Shown here piece after piece: positions 8,544-16,682 of a stretch of 64,000 bases of DNA. The notes beneath the pieces were generated by a model. The model was given only the letters and a program-made list of their open reading frames with translations. It searched no databases and was not told where the DNA came from. Positions within the stretch are counted from its first letter, which is position 1. Every line of letters starts with the position of its first letter. The position numbers and the translations under genes were made by a program. Source of the stretch: Streptomyces flavotricini (GTDB taxonomy: Bacteria; Actinomycetota; Actinomycetes; Streptomycetales; Streptomycetaceae); assembly GCF_020639365.1 (NCBI RefSeq), contig NZ_JAINUL010000001.1, positions 2,593,519 through 2,657,518 of the forward strand, written 5' to 3'.

Positions 8544-9476
8544 CTAGTTGTGTCCCTCGGCGAGGGCCTTCTCGGTGGCGGCGCGGACGCCCGCCTCGAT
8601 CTCCCCGGTGAGCGGGAAGCGGGGCGGGCGGGTGGCGCCGCCGGGTCGTCCCGCGAGGTCCATCGAGAGCTTGATGGCCTGGACGAACTCGGTCTTGGAG
8701 TCCCAGCGCAGCAGCGAGTGCAGGGACTTGTACAGCGGCAGCGCGGTGGCGAGGTCACCGGCGACGGCGGCCCGGTAGAGCGCGGCGCAGGAGCGCGGCA
8801 GGGCGTTGGGGTAGCCGGCGATCCAGCCGACCGCGCCGGCGAGGGCGAGCTCGAGGAGGACGTCGTCGGCGCCGATGAGCAGGTCGAGGCCGGGGGCGAG
8901 TTCGGCGATCTCGTACGCGCGGCGGACGTCCCCGCTGAACTCCTTGACGGCGACGATGCTGCCGTCGCCGTGCAGGCGGGCGAGCAGGCCGGGCGTGAGG
9001 TCCACCTTGGTGTCGATGGGGTTGTTGTACGCGACGACGGGCAGCCCGGCGCGGGCGACCTCGGCGTAGTGGGCGCGTACGGTCGCCTCGTCGGCGCGGA
9101 AGGCGTTCGGGGGCAGCAGGAGTACGGAACCGGCCCCGGCCTCGGCGGCCTGGTCGGCCCAGCGGCGGGCTTCGGCGCTGCCGTAGGCGGCGACGCCGGG
9201 CATGACGCGGGCGCCGTCGCCGGCGGCCTCGACGGCGGTGCGGACCACGCGGGCCCGCTCCTCGTCGGTGAGGGTCTGGTACTCCCCGAGGGAGCCGTTG
9301 GGAACCACGCCGTCGCAGCCGTTCGCGATGAGCCAGGCCACGTGCTCGGCGTAGGCGTCGTGGTCGACGGTGAGGTCCTCGCGCAGCGGCAGCGTGGTGG
9401 CGACCATGATGCCGTGCCAGGGGCGGGTGCGGGTGTCCGTACCGGTGGTGGGCGCGGGGGTGTGCGCGTCGGTCAT
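8544..9476 (-). CDS. DapA/DHDPS-family lyase, probable delta-1-pyrroline-4-hydroxy-2-carboxylate deaminase
   Basis: 310 residues from the ATG at 9476, with AGGGAGCTC upstream; an earlier in-frame ATG lies inside the predicted promoter and was rejected. The TIM-barrel family is clear: GVVPNGSLGEYQTLTDEER, the Tyr region VVAYNNPID, and the Schiff-base Lys of IVAVKEFSGD. In hydroxyproline operons such proteins (LhpC) deaminate and dehydrate pyrroline-4-hydroxy-2-carboxylate to alpha-ketoglutarate semialdehyde. Dihydrodipicolinate synthase is unlikely: the SGE context and this operon argue against it. It is the promoter-proximal gene of the 9.48 to 5.5 kb run. The semialdehyde dehydrogenase that should follow is not in this window. 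Confidence 0.88.
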   Translation of the reverse strand: MTDAHTPAPTTGTDTRTRPWHGIMVATTLPLREDLTVDHDAYAEHVAWLIANGCDGVVPNGSLGEYQTLTDEERARVVRTAVEAAGDGARVMPGVAAYGSAEARRWADQAAEAGAGSVLLLPPNAFRADEATVRAHYAEVARAGLPVVAYNNPIDTKVDLTPGLLARLHGDGSIVAVKEFSGDVRRAYEIAELAPGLDLLIGADDVLLELALAGAVGWIAGYPNALPRSCAALYRAAVAGDLATALPLYKSLHSLLRWDSKTEFVQAIKLSMDLAGRPGGATRPPRFPLTGEIEAGVRAATEKALAEGHN

Positions 9477-9497
9477 GAGAGAGCTCCCTAGAGTGGT

Positions 9498-9534
9498 GTG
9501 TGACATTTTACTAGTGGGTGTGAGGCGGCCACAA
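9498..9534 (-). promoter_or_regulatory. Promoter and candidate GntR operator of the epimerase/deaminase operon
   Basis: On the minus strand TTGTGG is followed 18 bases later by TAAAAT, giving a start about 22 bases before the DapA-type ATG. The words CACCCACTAG and AATGTCACA overlap and follow the -10. CACCCACTA also occurs at the site before the D-amino-acid-oxidase-type gene (12521-12549), and AATGTSA is shared with all other candidate sites of the locus. Confidence 0.55.
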
Positions 9535-9573
9535 GGGGCCGGGTCTCCCGATCGCCGGCCGGTCGGTGTCCGA

Positions 9574-10980
9574 TCAGCCGTCCGCCGGGGGCAGTTGCGC
9601 GAGGTGGCGCAGCGGGACCGGGCAGGACAGGGGCCGCCGGTCGGGCGCGGGGCCGTCGCCGGCGAGGGCGGCGACGGCCGGTCCGCACATGCGGCCCTGG
9701 CACCAGCCCATCCCGGAGCGGGTGAGGAGTTTGACCGTACGGGCGTCGCGCGCGCCGAGCTCGTCGACGGCCTCGCGGATCCGGCCGGCCGTGACCTCCT
9801 CGCAGCGGCACACGTCGGTGTCGTCGCGCAGCCAGCCGGTCCAGCCGTCGCCGGGCCGGTGGGCGGCGCCCATGGCCGCGGCGAAGGCGCGCAGCCGGGC
9901 GCGGCGGCGGGCGAGGGCGGCGGGTACGGTCCGCCCGGCGATCGCGTGCGCGGCGATCTCCCCTTCGAGGAGGGCGAGTTGGGCACCACCGATGCCGCCG
10001 GTCTCGCCCGCGGACCAGATCCCGGCGACGGAGGTCCGCTGCTCGGCGTCCAGGGCGAGGGCGAGCGTGCCGTCGGCGGTCGGGCGGGTGGCGCAGCCGA
10101 GGCCGGTGGCCAGCTCCAGCTGGGGCACCAGCCCGTGGCCGACGGCGAGGGCGTCGCAGGGGATCCGGCGGGCGGTGCCGGGCAGGGGCCGCCAGTCCCG
10201 GTCCAGGCGGGCCACGGTGACGGCCTCGACGCGATCGGTGCCGTGGGCCTCGGTCACGGCGTGCCGGGTCAGGAGGCGGATGTGGCGGCGCAGCAGGGCG
10301 CTGCCGTACGTGGCGGCCTCGCCGAGCTTGCCGGGGTTGCGGAGCAGGGCGGGGAGATGGCCCGCGTACGCGCTGTAGGCGGCGGCCTCGACCACGGCCG
10401 GCACCCGGGCCCCGGCGGCCGCGAGCGAACCGGCGACGGCGAGCAGCAGCGGGCCGCTCCCGGCGACGACGACGCGCTTGCCCGGCAGTACGAGCCCGCT
10501 CTTGAGCATGGCCTGGGCTCCGCCGGCCCCGACCACTGCGGGCAGGGTCCAGCCGGGGAAGGGCAGTTGCCGCTCGTAGGACCCGGTGGCCAGGAGCACG
10601 GCCCGGGCGTGCAGGGCGGCGGCGGCCTCGTCGGGGCCGGTGCCCGCGACGGCGTGCAGGGTCCAGGCGTCGCCGTCGGGGACCACGGCCCAGACGTGGT
10701 GGGCCGGGAGGTACGTGATGCGACCGGCCTCCTCATGGGCCCGGAGGGCGGCCTCGCGCTCGGCGAAGGCGGACCACCCGTGGTGCAGGGCTTCGGGGCG
10801 CTCGGCCCCGAGCCCCGGAGCGGGATGCCGGTAGTACTGCCCTCCGGGCCGCTCCCCCGCGTCGACGAGGGTGACCCGCAGTCCGAGCCCGGCGGCGGTG
10901 ACGGCGGCGGCGAGCCCGGCGGGGCCGGCGCCGACGATCGCGAGGTCGGGCGGGGCGGTGTCAGACGCCGAGCTCGGCAT
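9574..10980 (-). CDS. FAD-dependent oxidoreductase with C-terminal 2Fe-2S (BFD-like) motif, D-hydroxyproline dehydrogenase large-subunit type
   Basis: 468 residues, ATG at 10980. FAD/NAD-type Rossmann motif LAIVGAGPAGLAAAVTAA at residues 13-30, a second dinucleotide motif VVVAGSGPLLLAVAGSLA near residue 165, and a C-terminal cysteine set CRCEEVTAG...GWCQGRMCG like bacterioferritin-associated-ferredoxin domains. This is the HcnB/OoxA-like alpha subunit found in multisubunit D-hydroxyproline, octopine/nopaline and L-proline dehydrogenases. It overlaps the small ferredoxin-like gene by 20 bases. The DAO-type gene upstream supplies the presumed beta subunit. The complex would oxidise cis-4-hydroxy-D-proline at the membrane or pass electrons to a soluble carrier. 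Confidence 0.88.
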   Translation of the reverse strand: MPSSASDTAPPDLAIVGAGPAGLAAAVTAAGLGLRVTLVDAGERPGGQYYRHPAPGLGAERPEALHHGWSAFAEREAALRAHEEAGRITYLPAHHVWAVVPDGDAWTLHAVAGTGPDEAAAALHARAVLLATGSYERQLPFPGWTLPAVVGAGGAQAMLKSGLVLPGKRVVVAGSGPLLLAVAGSLAAAGARVPAVVEAAAYSAYAGHLPALLRNPGKLGEAATYGSALLRRHIRLLTRHAVTEAHGTDRVEAVTVARLDRDWRPLPGTARRIPCDALAVGHGLVPQLELATGLGCATRPTADGTLALALDAEQRTSVAGIWSAGETGGIGGAQLALLEGEIAAHAIAGRTVPAALARRRARLRAFAAAMGAAHRPGDGWTGWLRDDTDVCRCEEVTAGRIREAVDELGARDARTVKLLTRSGMGWCQGRMCGPAVAALAGDGPAPDRRPLSCPVPLRHLAQLPPADG

Positions 10981-11275
10981 GACCGGTTCCCTCCTGGGTG
11001 GTGACGGTGTCGCCGGGGCGGGCCGGGACGAGGCAGGCGCGCTGGTTGGGGCGGCCGTTGACGGTGACGAGGCAGTCGTAACAGCTGCCGATCCCGCAGA
11101 ACGCCCCGCGGGGTGCGCCGCCTTGGCGGGTGGTCCGCCAGGCGAGGATCCCGGCGCCCCACAGCACGGCGGCGATGCTCTGCCCCGCCTGGGCGGTGAG
11201 CTCGCGTCCGTCGAAGCGCAGCAGGTACGTGGCCGAGGGGGCACCGCCGACCAGGGTGCGGGGGGTGGGACTCAT
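10961..11275 (-). CDS. 2Fe-2S ferredoxin-like small subunit of D-hydroxyproline dehydrogenase
   Basis: 104 residues, ATG at 11275. The Fer2_4-type fold shows the [2Fe-2S] ligand run CGIGSCYDC with a later Cys in QRACLVPARPGD; the spacing matches HcnA-type gamma subunits. It would transfer electrons between the two flavoprotein subunits. The 20-base overlap with the following alpha-subunit gene and the DAO-type gene about 90 bases upstream support a three-part dehydrogenase. Confidence 0.87.
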   Translation of the reverse strand: MSPTPRTLVGGAPSATYLLRFDGRELTAQAGQSIAAVLWGAGILAWRTTRQGGAPRGAFCGIGSCYDCLVTVNGRPNQRACLVPARPGDTVTTQEGTGHAELGV

Positions 11276-11364
11276 CGGGGGTTCTCCTTGGGCGGCGTGG
11301 TGCGGGTGGCGGGCGCTGCCGGGTTCCGCCGTACGGGCCTTCCCCGCCCGGCCCTTCCTCCCGG

Positions 11365-12516
11365 TCATCCGGCCGGGTCCGCTGCGAAGCGGGCCGGGCG
11401 GAACGGGTCCGCGGACAGCGGGGGTCGCGCCCCCGTCAGGGCGGCGGCGATCAGGACACCCGTGGCCGGGGCCAGGCCGATGCCGGCTCCTTCGTGGCCG
11501 CAGGCGTGCAGGAGGCCCGGGAGGCGGGGGTCCGGGCCGATCGCCGGCAAGTGGTCCGGGAGGTAGGGGCGGAAGCCGTGGTAGGTGCGCAGCACCCGGG
11601 CGTCCGCCAGGAAGGGGAAGAGGGCCGCGGCCTGCGCCGCCAGGCGGCGAAGGGCCTCCACCGAGAGCGAGCGGTCGAAGCCCACCCGCTCCCGGGTCGC
11701 CCCGATCAGCACCGGCCCCGCCGGCGTACCCTCCACCACCGCCGAGGACTGCAGGGCCGCCGAGCCGCTCGCCACGTCGGCGATGTAGTCCGCGGCGTAG
11801 ACCTTGTGCCGCACCACCCTCGGCAGCGGCTCCGTCACCAGGACGAACCCGCGGCGCGGAAGCACCGGGAGGGACACCCCCGCGAGTTCCGCGATGCGCC
11901 CTCCCCAGGTCCCGGCCGCGTTCACCACCGCCGGGGCGAGGAGTTCGCCGCCGCGCGTGCGCACCCCGCGGACGCCCCCGGGCCCCGTGAGGATCCCGGT
12001 CACCTCCTCACCCAGGTGCACCGAAGCCCCCGAGGCCGCCAGCAGCCTGGCCGCCGCCTGGGCCGGCTGGACCTGGGCGTCCTGCGGGTACAGGAACCCG
12101 CCGACCGGCCCGGGGGCCAGATGGGGCTCCAGCTCGCGGAGTTGGTCGGCCCCCGCCTCGACGGCTTCGACCCCGGCGGCGCGCTGGCCTTCGGCGAAGT
12201 CCCTCAGCGCCCCCAGCGAAGCCTCGTCCGGGGCGACGACGAGCCCGCCCTTGGCCTCGTACTCGATCTCATGGGGGAGGACGGCGGCGAGTTCGCGCCA
12301 CAGGCCGGCCGACAGCAGGGCCAGGTCGAGCTCCGGGCCGGCCTCCTTGTCGGAGACGAGCAGGTTGCCCTCCCCGGCTCCCGTCGTACCGCCCGCGACG
12401 GGGCCGCGGTCGACGACGGCCACGGAGAGTCCGGCGCGGGCCGCGTAGTACGCGATCGCGGCTCCGACGACGCCGGCGCCGATGATCACGACGTCCAGGG
12501 GATGTCTCTTGGACAC
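11365..12516 (-). CDS. FAD-dependent D-amino-acid oxidase/dehydrogenase (D-hydroxyproline dehydrogenase catalytic-subunit type)
   Basis: 383 residues, GTG at 12516. DAO fold: DVVIIGAGVVGAAIAYYAARAG at the N-terminus (FAD GxGxxG), GTTGAGEGNLL, and the C-terminal HACGHEGAGIGLAPATG that closes over the flavin. It resembles the OoxB/HcnC-type beta subunit that oxidises the D-imino acid. No ribosome-binding sequence precedes the GTG; a CATATT -10-like hexamer 6 bases upstream would give a leaderless transcript. A candidate GntR operator overlaps this region. It is the first gene of the three dehydrogenase genes. A stand-alone D-amino acid oxidase is the alternative. Confidence 0.87.
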   Translation of the reverse strand: MSKRHPLDVVIIGAGVVGAAIAYYAARAGLSVAVVDRGPVAGGTTGAGEGNLLVSDKEAGPELDLALLSAGLWRELAAVLPHEIEYEAKGGLVVAPDEASLGALRDFAEGQRAAGVEAVEAGADQLRELEPHLAPGPVGGFLYPQDAQVQPAQAAARLLAASGASVHLGEEVTGILTGPGGVRGVRTRGGELLAPAVVNAAGTWGGRIAELAGVSLPVLPRRGFVLVTEPLPRVVRHKVYAADYIADVASGSAALQSSAVVEGTPAGPVLIGATRERVGFDRSLSVEALRRLAAQAAALFPFLADARVLRTYHGFRPYLPDHLPAIGPDPRLPGLLHACGHEGAGIGLAPATGVLIAAALTGARPPLSADPFRPARFAADPAG

Positions 12517-12520
12517 GGCA

Positions 12521-12549
12521 GTAATATGTCACATTCTTTAGTGGGTGCC
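12521..12549 (-). promoter_or_regulatory. Candidate promoter/GntR operator before the D-hydroxyproline dehydrogenase genes
   Basis: Minus strand reads CACCCACTA, then AATGTGACATATTAC up to 4 bases before the GTG start. CACCCACTA matches the site at 9498-9534, and AATGTGA matches the 32-bp elements at 2833 and 15150. The likely -10 (CATATT) lies inside the site; a -35 (TAGGCA at 17-base spacing) is weak. Confidence 0.45.
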
Positions 12550-12619
12550 TAGGGTCGCCGAGGGGTCCGGCGGCCGGTCCCGCCCCCCGTTCGGACCGGG
12601 ACCGGCCGCCGGCCGCGGA

Positions 12620-15022
12620 TCAGCTGCGCAACGGGCCCTCGCAGCTGTAACTCGACGTCCCCGCCCTGTGGTCGGTCCAGATCTCCACCGGGCCGAAGGA
12701 GCAGTTCATGTCGGCCAGGTTGTTCGAGGCCGCGCCCGCCCGGTCGAGGATGAAGTAGTCCACCGTCTCCGACATGTCCTTGAAGTTCTGGTCGTCGCTG
12801 CGCCAGTCCTTCAGGTTGGCGGTGATCCGGCCGGTACAGGTGAACCGCCGCTTGCCCGGGTCCCCGTTCTCCACGCAGTCCGGGGTGTTGTACGTGGCGG
12901 TGGCGAAGGCCGACTTCACGTTGGCCAGCGCCGCGTCCCGCAGCTGTCCGTTGGGCGTGAAGCTGGTGTTCGGCACGTACAGCTGGTCGACCTTGGCGAT
13001 CTGCGCGTCCAGGAAGCGGTCGTAGTCGCGCTGCAGGTAGGTGTCCGAGCCCATCCGGTGGCGCCAGGCGTCGTACCCGGCCACGTCGTTGGCCCGCAGG
13101 TGGGTGTACATCTCGCGCAGCAGCGAGGGCTTCTCGGTCCACAGGAACTCGAAGAAGGTGCCCGCGTAGTTGTAGAAGCGGAAGCCGTCGCCGTCGTAGG
13201 TGGCGTTCAGCAGCTGCTCGACCGTCATCCGCGGGCCGCCGCCGGCGGTGTCGTTGATGACGCCCTTGACCAGGGACTTGCGGACGGCGATGCCGTTGTC
13301 GCGGGTGGCGCCGTCGAAGAACTCGGCGGTGCCCTCGTCCATGGCGGTCGTACGGTCGCCCTCGTACCAGGGACCCTCGCCGAAGAAGCCGGGGACGGCG
13401 AACCGGCCGTTGAGGTAGTGCGTGTACTCGTGCCGGAAGAGCTCTTCGAGGGTCAGGGAGGAGTCCTGCGGGACGCGGCGCTGGTAGGTGTAGAAGGTGG
13501 CGCCGTTCTCGATGTACATGCCGCCGTTCTCGGTGCCGTAGCCGTACAGCATCGTCTGGTAGGTCACGTAGTCGGCGCGGGAGGCGTACAGCACGATGTT
13601 CAGCGTGGCGTTGGGGTCGCCGGCCAGCGGCCGGTCGGTCCCGAGGACCCGGTGGAACTGGGTCTTGACCTGCTTGCTCGCGTAGTAGAGCTGGTCGACG
13701 GTGGCCCGGTCGAGGGCCGTGCGGACCTTGATGGCGCCGTTGTCGTAGGTGTACGTGTTCGGGAAGAGCATCTTCTCGATGTCCTCCTTGCACACCCCGT
13801 ACTGCTTGCACGCGTTGTAGGTGTTCAGCCAGGAGACGATCTTGGCCCAGGGCTCGCTGCCGTTGCCGAAGGCGGCCTTGACCGGCTCCAGGAGGCCGCC
13901 GAGGTCGGCGGAGATCTGGCTCTGGAGGCCCTCGATCTGGCCGAAGCGGCCGTACTCGCCGAGCGCGTCGCGGACCACCCACGCGTTCGTGGTGCCCTTG
14001 AGGTGGGTGTAGCCGGCGAAGGCCTTGAAGGCGGCCCGGTAGGCGGGGTCGGCCTTGGCCGCGGCCTGGAAGGCGGCGTCCTGGTTGCCCGGGTACACGC
14101 CGAGGTAGTTGACCGTGAGGGCGGCGAGGGCGGCGCCGCCCCAGTTCGCGTCGCCGCTGGTGGCGGGGTGCGAGGCGTCCAGGGTGGCCAGCACCTTCTT
14201 GATCAGGCCGAGCTGGGTCTGGCGCATGCCGGGGCCGGTGGCGTAGAGGGCCTCGCGCAGGGTCCGGGCGTTGGAGGCGGTGACGTCGAAGGTCCGGGCG
14301 GCGTTGCCGAAGTCGGTGACGGCCCGGCTCATGGCATCGGCGGTCGCGGCGTCGGTGAGGTCGATCTCCTCGCGCGAGAAGTCGTGGTAGACCGCCGCGT
14401 GCAGGTACGTGAACATCTCCTCCAGGTGCGAGGAGTTGCGGCCGTCGTGGGCGGCGGCCAGGCCGGATATCCGGCGGGCCACGGCCTGGACGTGCGCGTC
14501 GTCCATGACGGGCGCGAGGCGGGCGTCCCACGTCCAGACCAGCGTGCGCATGCAGCCGTCGGCGGTGACGGCCGGGTCGGCCAGGAAGTCGGCGAACTGC
14601 TCCGGGCTGAGGCCCGTGATCCCGTCGAGGGTGCAGGGGACGCCCGCGGCCACGCTCTGCGCGGTGGGCGCGGCCTGGGCGGTGGAGGCGCGCTCGCGGC
14701 TCTTCTCGGCGCGCTCGGTGAGACGCGCGGCCGGGGCGGCGGACGGGGCGGCTCCGGGGACGCGGCCGTCGGCGGCGATCCCGCCGGGGGCCTGGCCCGT
14801 CGCGGGTGCGGCCTCCTTGGGCGAAGCGAGGTGCTCCACCTCGTCGAACGGGTTCGCACCGGGCGCCCCGGAGGTGAAGGTGCCGGGCACGGCGGCCGGG
14901 GCGGGGGCGGCCGCGGGGGCCCGGTCCGCGGTCTGGGACACGGCCTGGCCGGCGGAGGCGAGGAGCGTCACCGCGACGGCGGCGGAGAGGAGGGACGTAC
15001 GCACAGCTCTGTGCTGAGACAC
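12620..15022 (-). CDS. Secreted collagenase, peptidase family M9
   Basis: About 800 residues. GTG at 15022 is preferred because GGAG stands 6 bases upstream; an adjacent TTG at 15025 is possible. A Sec signal (about residues 1-30, ending GQAVSQ) and a Pro/Ala-rich propeptide-like stretch precede the M9 activator domain (from about residue 125). The catalytic zinc site HEYTH lies at residues 531-535, with the third ligand probably Glu563 in MDEGTAEF, at the spacing known for clostridial ColH. Such enzymes cleave native collagen at Gly in Xaa-Gly repeats outside the cell. No C-terminal PKD or collagen-binding domain is obvious beyond a Cys-containing tail of about 90 residues. It faces the Xaa-Pro peptidase gene across a shared control region. 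Confidence 0.93.
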   Translation of the reverse strand: MSQHRAVRTSLLSAAVAVTLLASAGQAVSQTADRAPAAAPAPAAVPGTFTSGAPGANPFDEVEHLASPKEAAPATGQAPGGIAADGRVPGAAPSAAPAARLTERAEKSRERASTAQAAPTAQSVAAGVPCTLDGITGLSPEQFADFLADPAVTADGCMRTLVWTWDARLAPVMDDAHVQAVARRISGLAAAHDGRNSSHLEEMFTYLHAAVYHDFSREEIDLTDAATADAMSRAVTDFGNAARTFDVTASNARTLREALYATGPGMRQTQLGLIKKVLATLDASHPATSGDANWGGAALAALTVNYLGVYPGNQDAAFQAAAKADPAYRAAFKAFAGYTHLKGTTNAWVVRDALGEYGRFGQIEGLQSQISADLGGLLEPVKAAFGNGSEPWAKIVSWLNTYNACKQYGVCKEDIEKMLFPNTYTYDNGAIKVRTALDRATVDQLYYASKQVKTQFHRVLGTDRPLAGDPNATLNIVLYASRADYVTYQTMLYGYGTENGGMYIENGATFYTYQRRVPQDSSLTLEELFRHEYTHYLNGRFAVPGFFGEGPWYEGDRTTAMDEGTAEFFDGATRDNGIAVRKSLVKGVINDTAGGGPRMTVEQLLNATYDGDGFRFYNYAGTFFEFLWTEKPSLLREMYTHLRANDVAGYDAWRHRMGSDTYLQRDYDRFLDAQIAKVDQLYVPNTSFTPNGQLRDAALANVKSAFATATYNTPDCVENGDPGKRRFTCTGRITANLKDWRSDDQNFKDMSETVDYFILDRAGAASNNLADMNCSFGPVEIWTDHRAGTSSYSCEGPLRS

Positions 15023-15127
15023 CAAGGACTCCTGATTGGGAGGGGAGGTGGGGGAAGTGGTGCGCGAGGTGGTGCGTGAAACCTGAAATGCCTGAACTGC
15101 CCTGCGTCACACGGCGTTTGACGGGGA

Positions 15128-15181
15128 TTAACGTGCCGCGGTGTGAGCTGTAACATAGTAATGTGAAATTGCACTGACAAG
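15128..15181. promoter_or_regulatory. Divergent promoter/operator between collagenase and Xaa-Pro peptidase genes
   Basis: 15150-15181 is an exact 32-bp copy of 2833-2864. On the minus strand it gives TTGTCA-N17-TATGTT for the collagenase (leader about 120 bases). On the plus strand TTAACG (15128-15133) lies 17 bases before TAACAT (15151-15156), a plausible weaker promoter for the peptidase. The palindrome ACATAGTAATGT (15154-15165) overlaps both -10 regions, so one bound regulator could shut off both genes. Confidence 0.65.
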
Positions 15182-15223
15182 ACCCGTGCGCCCACCAGTT
15201 CGCATCTTCTTGAGGGAGCCTCC

Positions 15224-16618
15224 ATGTCCGACACCCCCACCGGCACCTCCCCCGGCCCCGCCTCCCGCCTCAACATCGGCAGCCACGACCTGCCGGTATC
15301 ACCGGAGTTGTCCCGGTTCATGGCGGCCGAATGGGCGCCGTCGCCCCTCCCCGACTCCGCGCGGATCCCGGCGTACGAGGTCACCCCGTCCCGGCGCGAG
15401 CGCCTCTCGGCACGCTTCCCGGGCGAGCGGCTGATCATCCCGGCCGGCGAGCTCAAGGTCCGCTCCAACGACTGCGACCACCGCTTCCGCCCGCACAGCG
15501 CTTACGCCTGGCTGACCGGGCTGACCGGAGAGGACCAGGTCGGCCACGTCCTGGTGCTGGAGCCCACGGGCCCGCACGGCCACGAGCCCGTGCTGTACCT
15601 GCGCCCCCGCTCCCCGCGCGCGGGCGGGAACGAGGAGTTCTACCGGGACCGCCGGTACGGGGAGTTCTGGGTCGGGCGCCGCCCCGACCTGGCCGAGGCC
15701 GAGCGCCTGACCGGCCTGCGCTGCGCCCACCTGGACGACCTCGGCTCCCCGGCCGGCCGCAACGCCGCCACCGACTCCGAACTGGCCGCCGCCCTCTCCG
15801 AGTTGCGCCTGGTGAAGGACGCCTGGGAGGTCGGCCAGCTCCAGCTCGCCGTCGACCACACCGCCGCCGGTTTCGAGGACGTCGTACGGGCGCTGCCGCG
15901 CGCACTGGCGCACCCGCGCGGCGAGCGGTGGATCGAGGGGGTCTTCGGACTGCGCGCCCGGGCCGAGGGCAACGGCACCGGGTACGACACGATCGCGGCG
16001 TCGGGCGCGCACGCGTGCGTCCTGCACTGGATCCGCAACGACGGCCGGCTCGACCGCGGCGACCTGCTGCTGCTGGACGCGGGCGTGGAGACCGACAGCC
16101 TCTACACGGCGGACATCACGCGCACGCTCCCGCTGTCGGGGCGCTTCTCCTCCGTCCAGCGGCAGGTGTACGAACTGGTACTGGCGGCGCAGGACGCGGG
16201 CATGGCGGCACTGCGTCCGGGCGCGAGCTTCCGGGACTTCCACCGGGCCGGGATGCGGGTGATCGCGGAGGGCCTGGCGGAGTGGGGCGTCCTGAAGGAC
16301 GCGCGGGGGGACCTGCACCGGCGGTACACGCTGTGCAGCAGCGGCCACATGCTGGGCCTGGACGTCCACGACTGCGCGAAGGCGCGGGCGGAGACCTATC
16401 TGGACGGGGTCCTGGAGGAAGGTCAGGTGCTGACGGTCGAGCCGGGCCTGTACCTGCAGCCCGACGACGAGACCCTGCCGCCGGAGCTGCGCGGCATCGG
16501 CGTGCGCATCGAGGACGACCTGGTCATCACGGCGACGGGCGCCCGGCTGATGTCGGGCGCCCTGCCCCGCACGGTCGCGGGGATCGAGGAGTGGATGGGG
16601 AACCTGCTGGCCGGCTGA
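15224..16618 (+). CDS. pepP: Xaa-Pro aminopeptidase (aminopeptidase P, family M24B)
   Basis: 464 residues from the ATG at 15224, preceded by TTGAGGGAG. An AMP_N domain (residues about 45-180) is followed by the pita-bread M24 fold. Metal ligands are visible as Asp in LLLLDAGVE, Asp in YTADITRT, His in SGHMLGLDVHD, Glu in LTVEPGLY and Glu in GVRIEDD. There is no signal peptide, so it acts in the cytosol, removing N-terminal residues before Pro or hydroxyproline. Streptomyces usually have another pepP elsewhere; this copy is divergent from the collagenase and shares its operator. It would finish digestion of imported Gly-Pro-Hyp-rich peptides. Confidence 0.92.
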   Translation: MSDTPTGTSPGPASRLNIGSHDLPVSPELSRFMAAEWAPSPLPDSARIPAYEVTPSRRERLSARFPGERLIIPAGELKVRSNDCDHRFRPHSAYAWLTGLTGEDQVGHVLVLEPTGPHGHEPVLYLRPRSPRAGGNEEFYRDRRYGEFWVGRRPDLAEAERLTGLRCAHLDDLGSPAGRNAATDSELAAALSELRLVKDAWEVGQLQLAVDHTAAGFEDVVRALPRALAHPRGERWIEGVFGLRARAEGNGTGYDTIAASGAHACVLHWIRNDGRLDRGDLLLLDAGVETDSLYTADITRTLPLSGRFSSVQRQVYELVLAAQDAGMAALRPGASFRDFHRAGMRVIAEGLAEWGVLKDARGDLHRRYTLCSSGHMLGLDVHDCAKARAETYLDGVLEEGQVLTVEPGLYLQPDDETLPPELRGIGVRIEDDLVITATGARLMSGALPRTVAGIEEWMGNLLAG

Positions 16619-16649
16619 GCATCCGCCCCACCCCCGTGGGGGTGGATGC
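16619..16649. terminator. Hairpin between convergent genes
   Basis: CCACCCCC/GGGGGTGG arms with outer GCATCC/GGATGC pairing follow the peptidase stop directly and precede the end of the convergent small exported-protein gene. Confidence 0.7.
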
Positions 16650-16682
16650 CCGGCCGGCCGCAAGGGTGGCGGGCCGGTCGGG

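Noticed and set aside
8544..9476. Biosynthetic dihydrodipicolinate synthase (DapA)
   Set aside because: Operon context and motif details fit the hydroxyproline-pathway deaminase; lysine biosynthesis genes are absent nearby.
12545..15079. Very long open frame on the plus strand opposite the collagenase (over 800 codons)
   Set aside because: Composition is Gly/Val/Arg-rich with no domain or ribosome site. It mirrors the strong third-position GC of the real gene on the minus strand.
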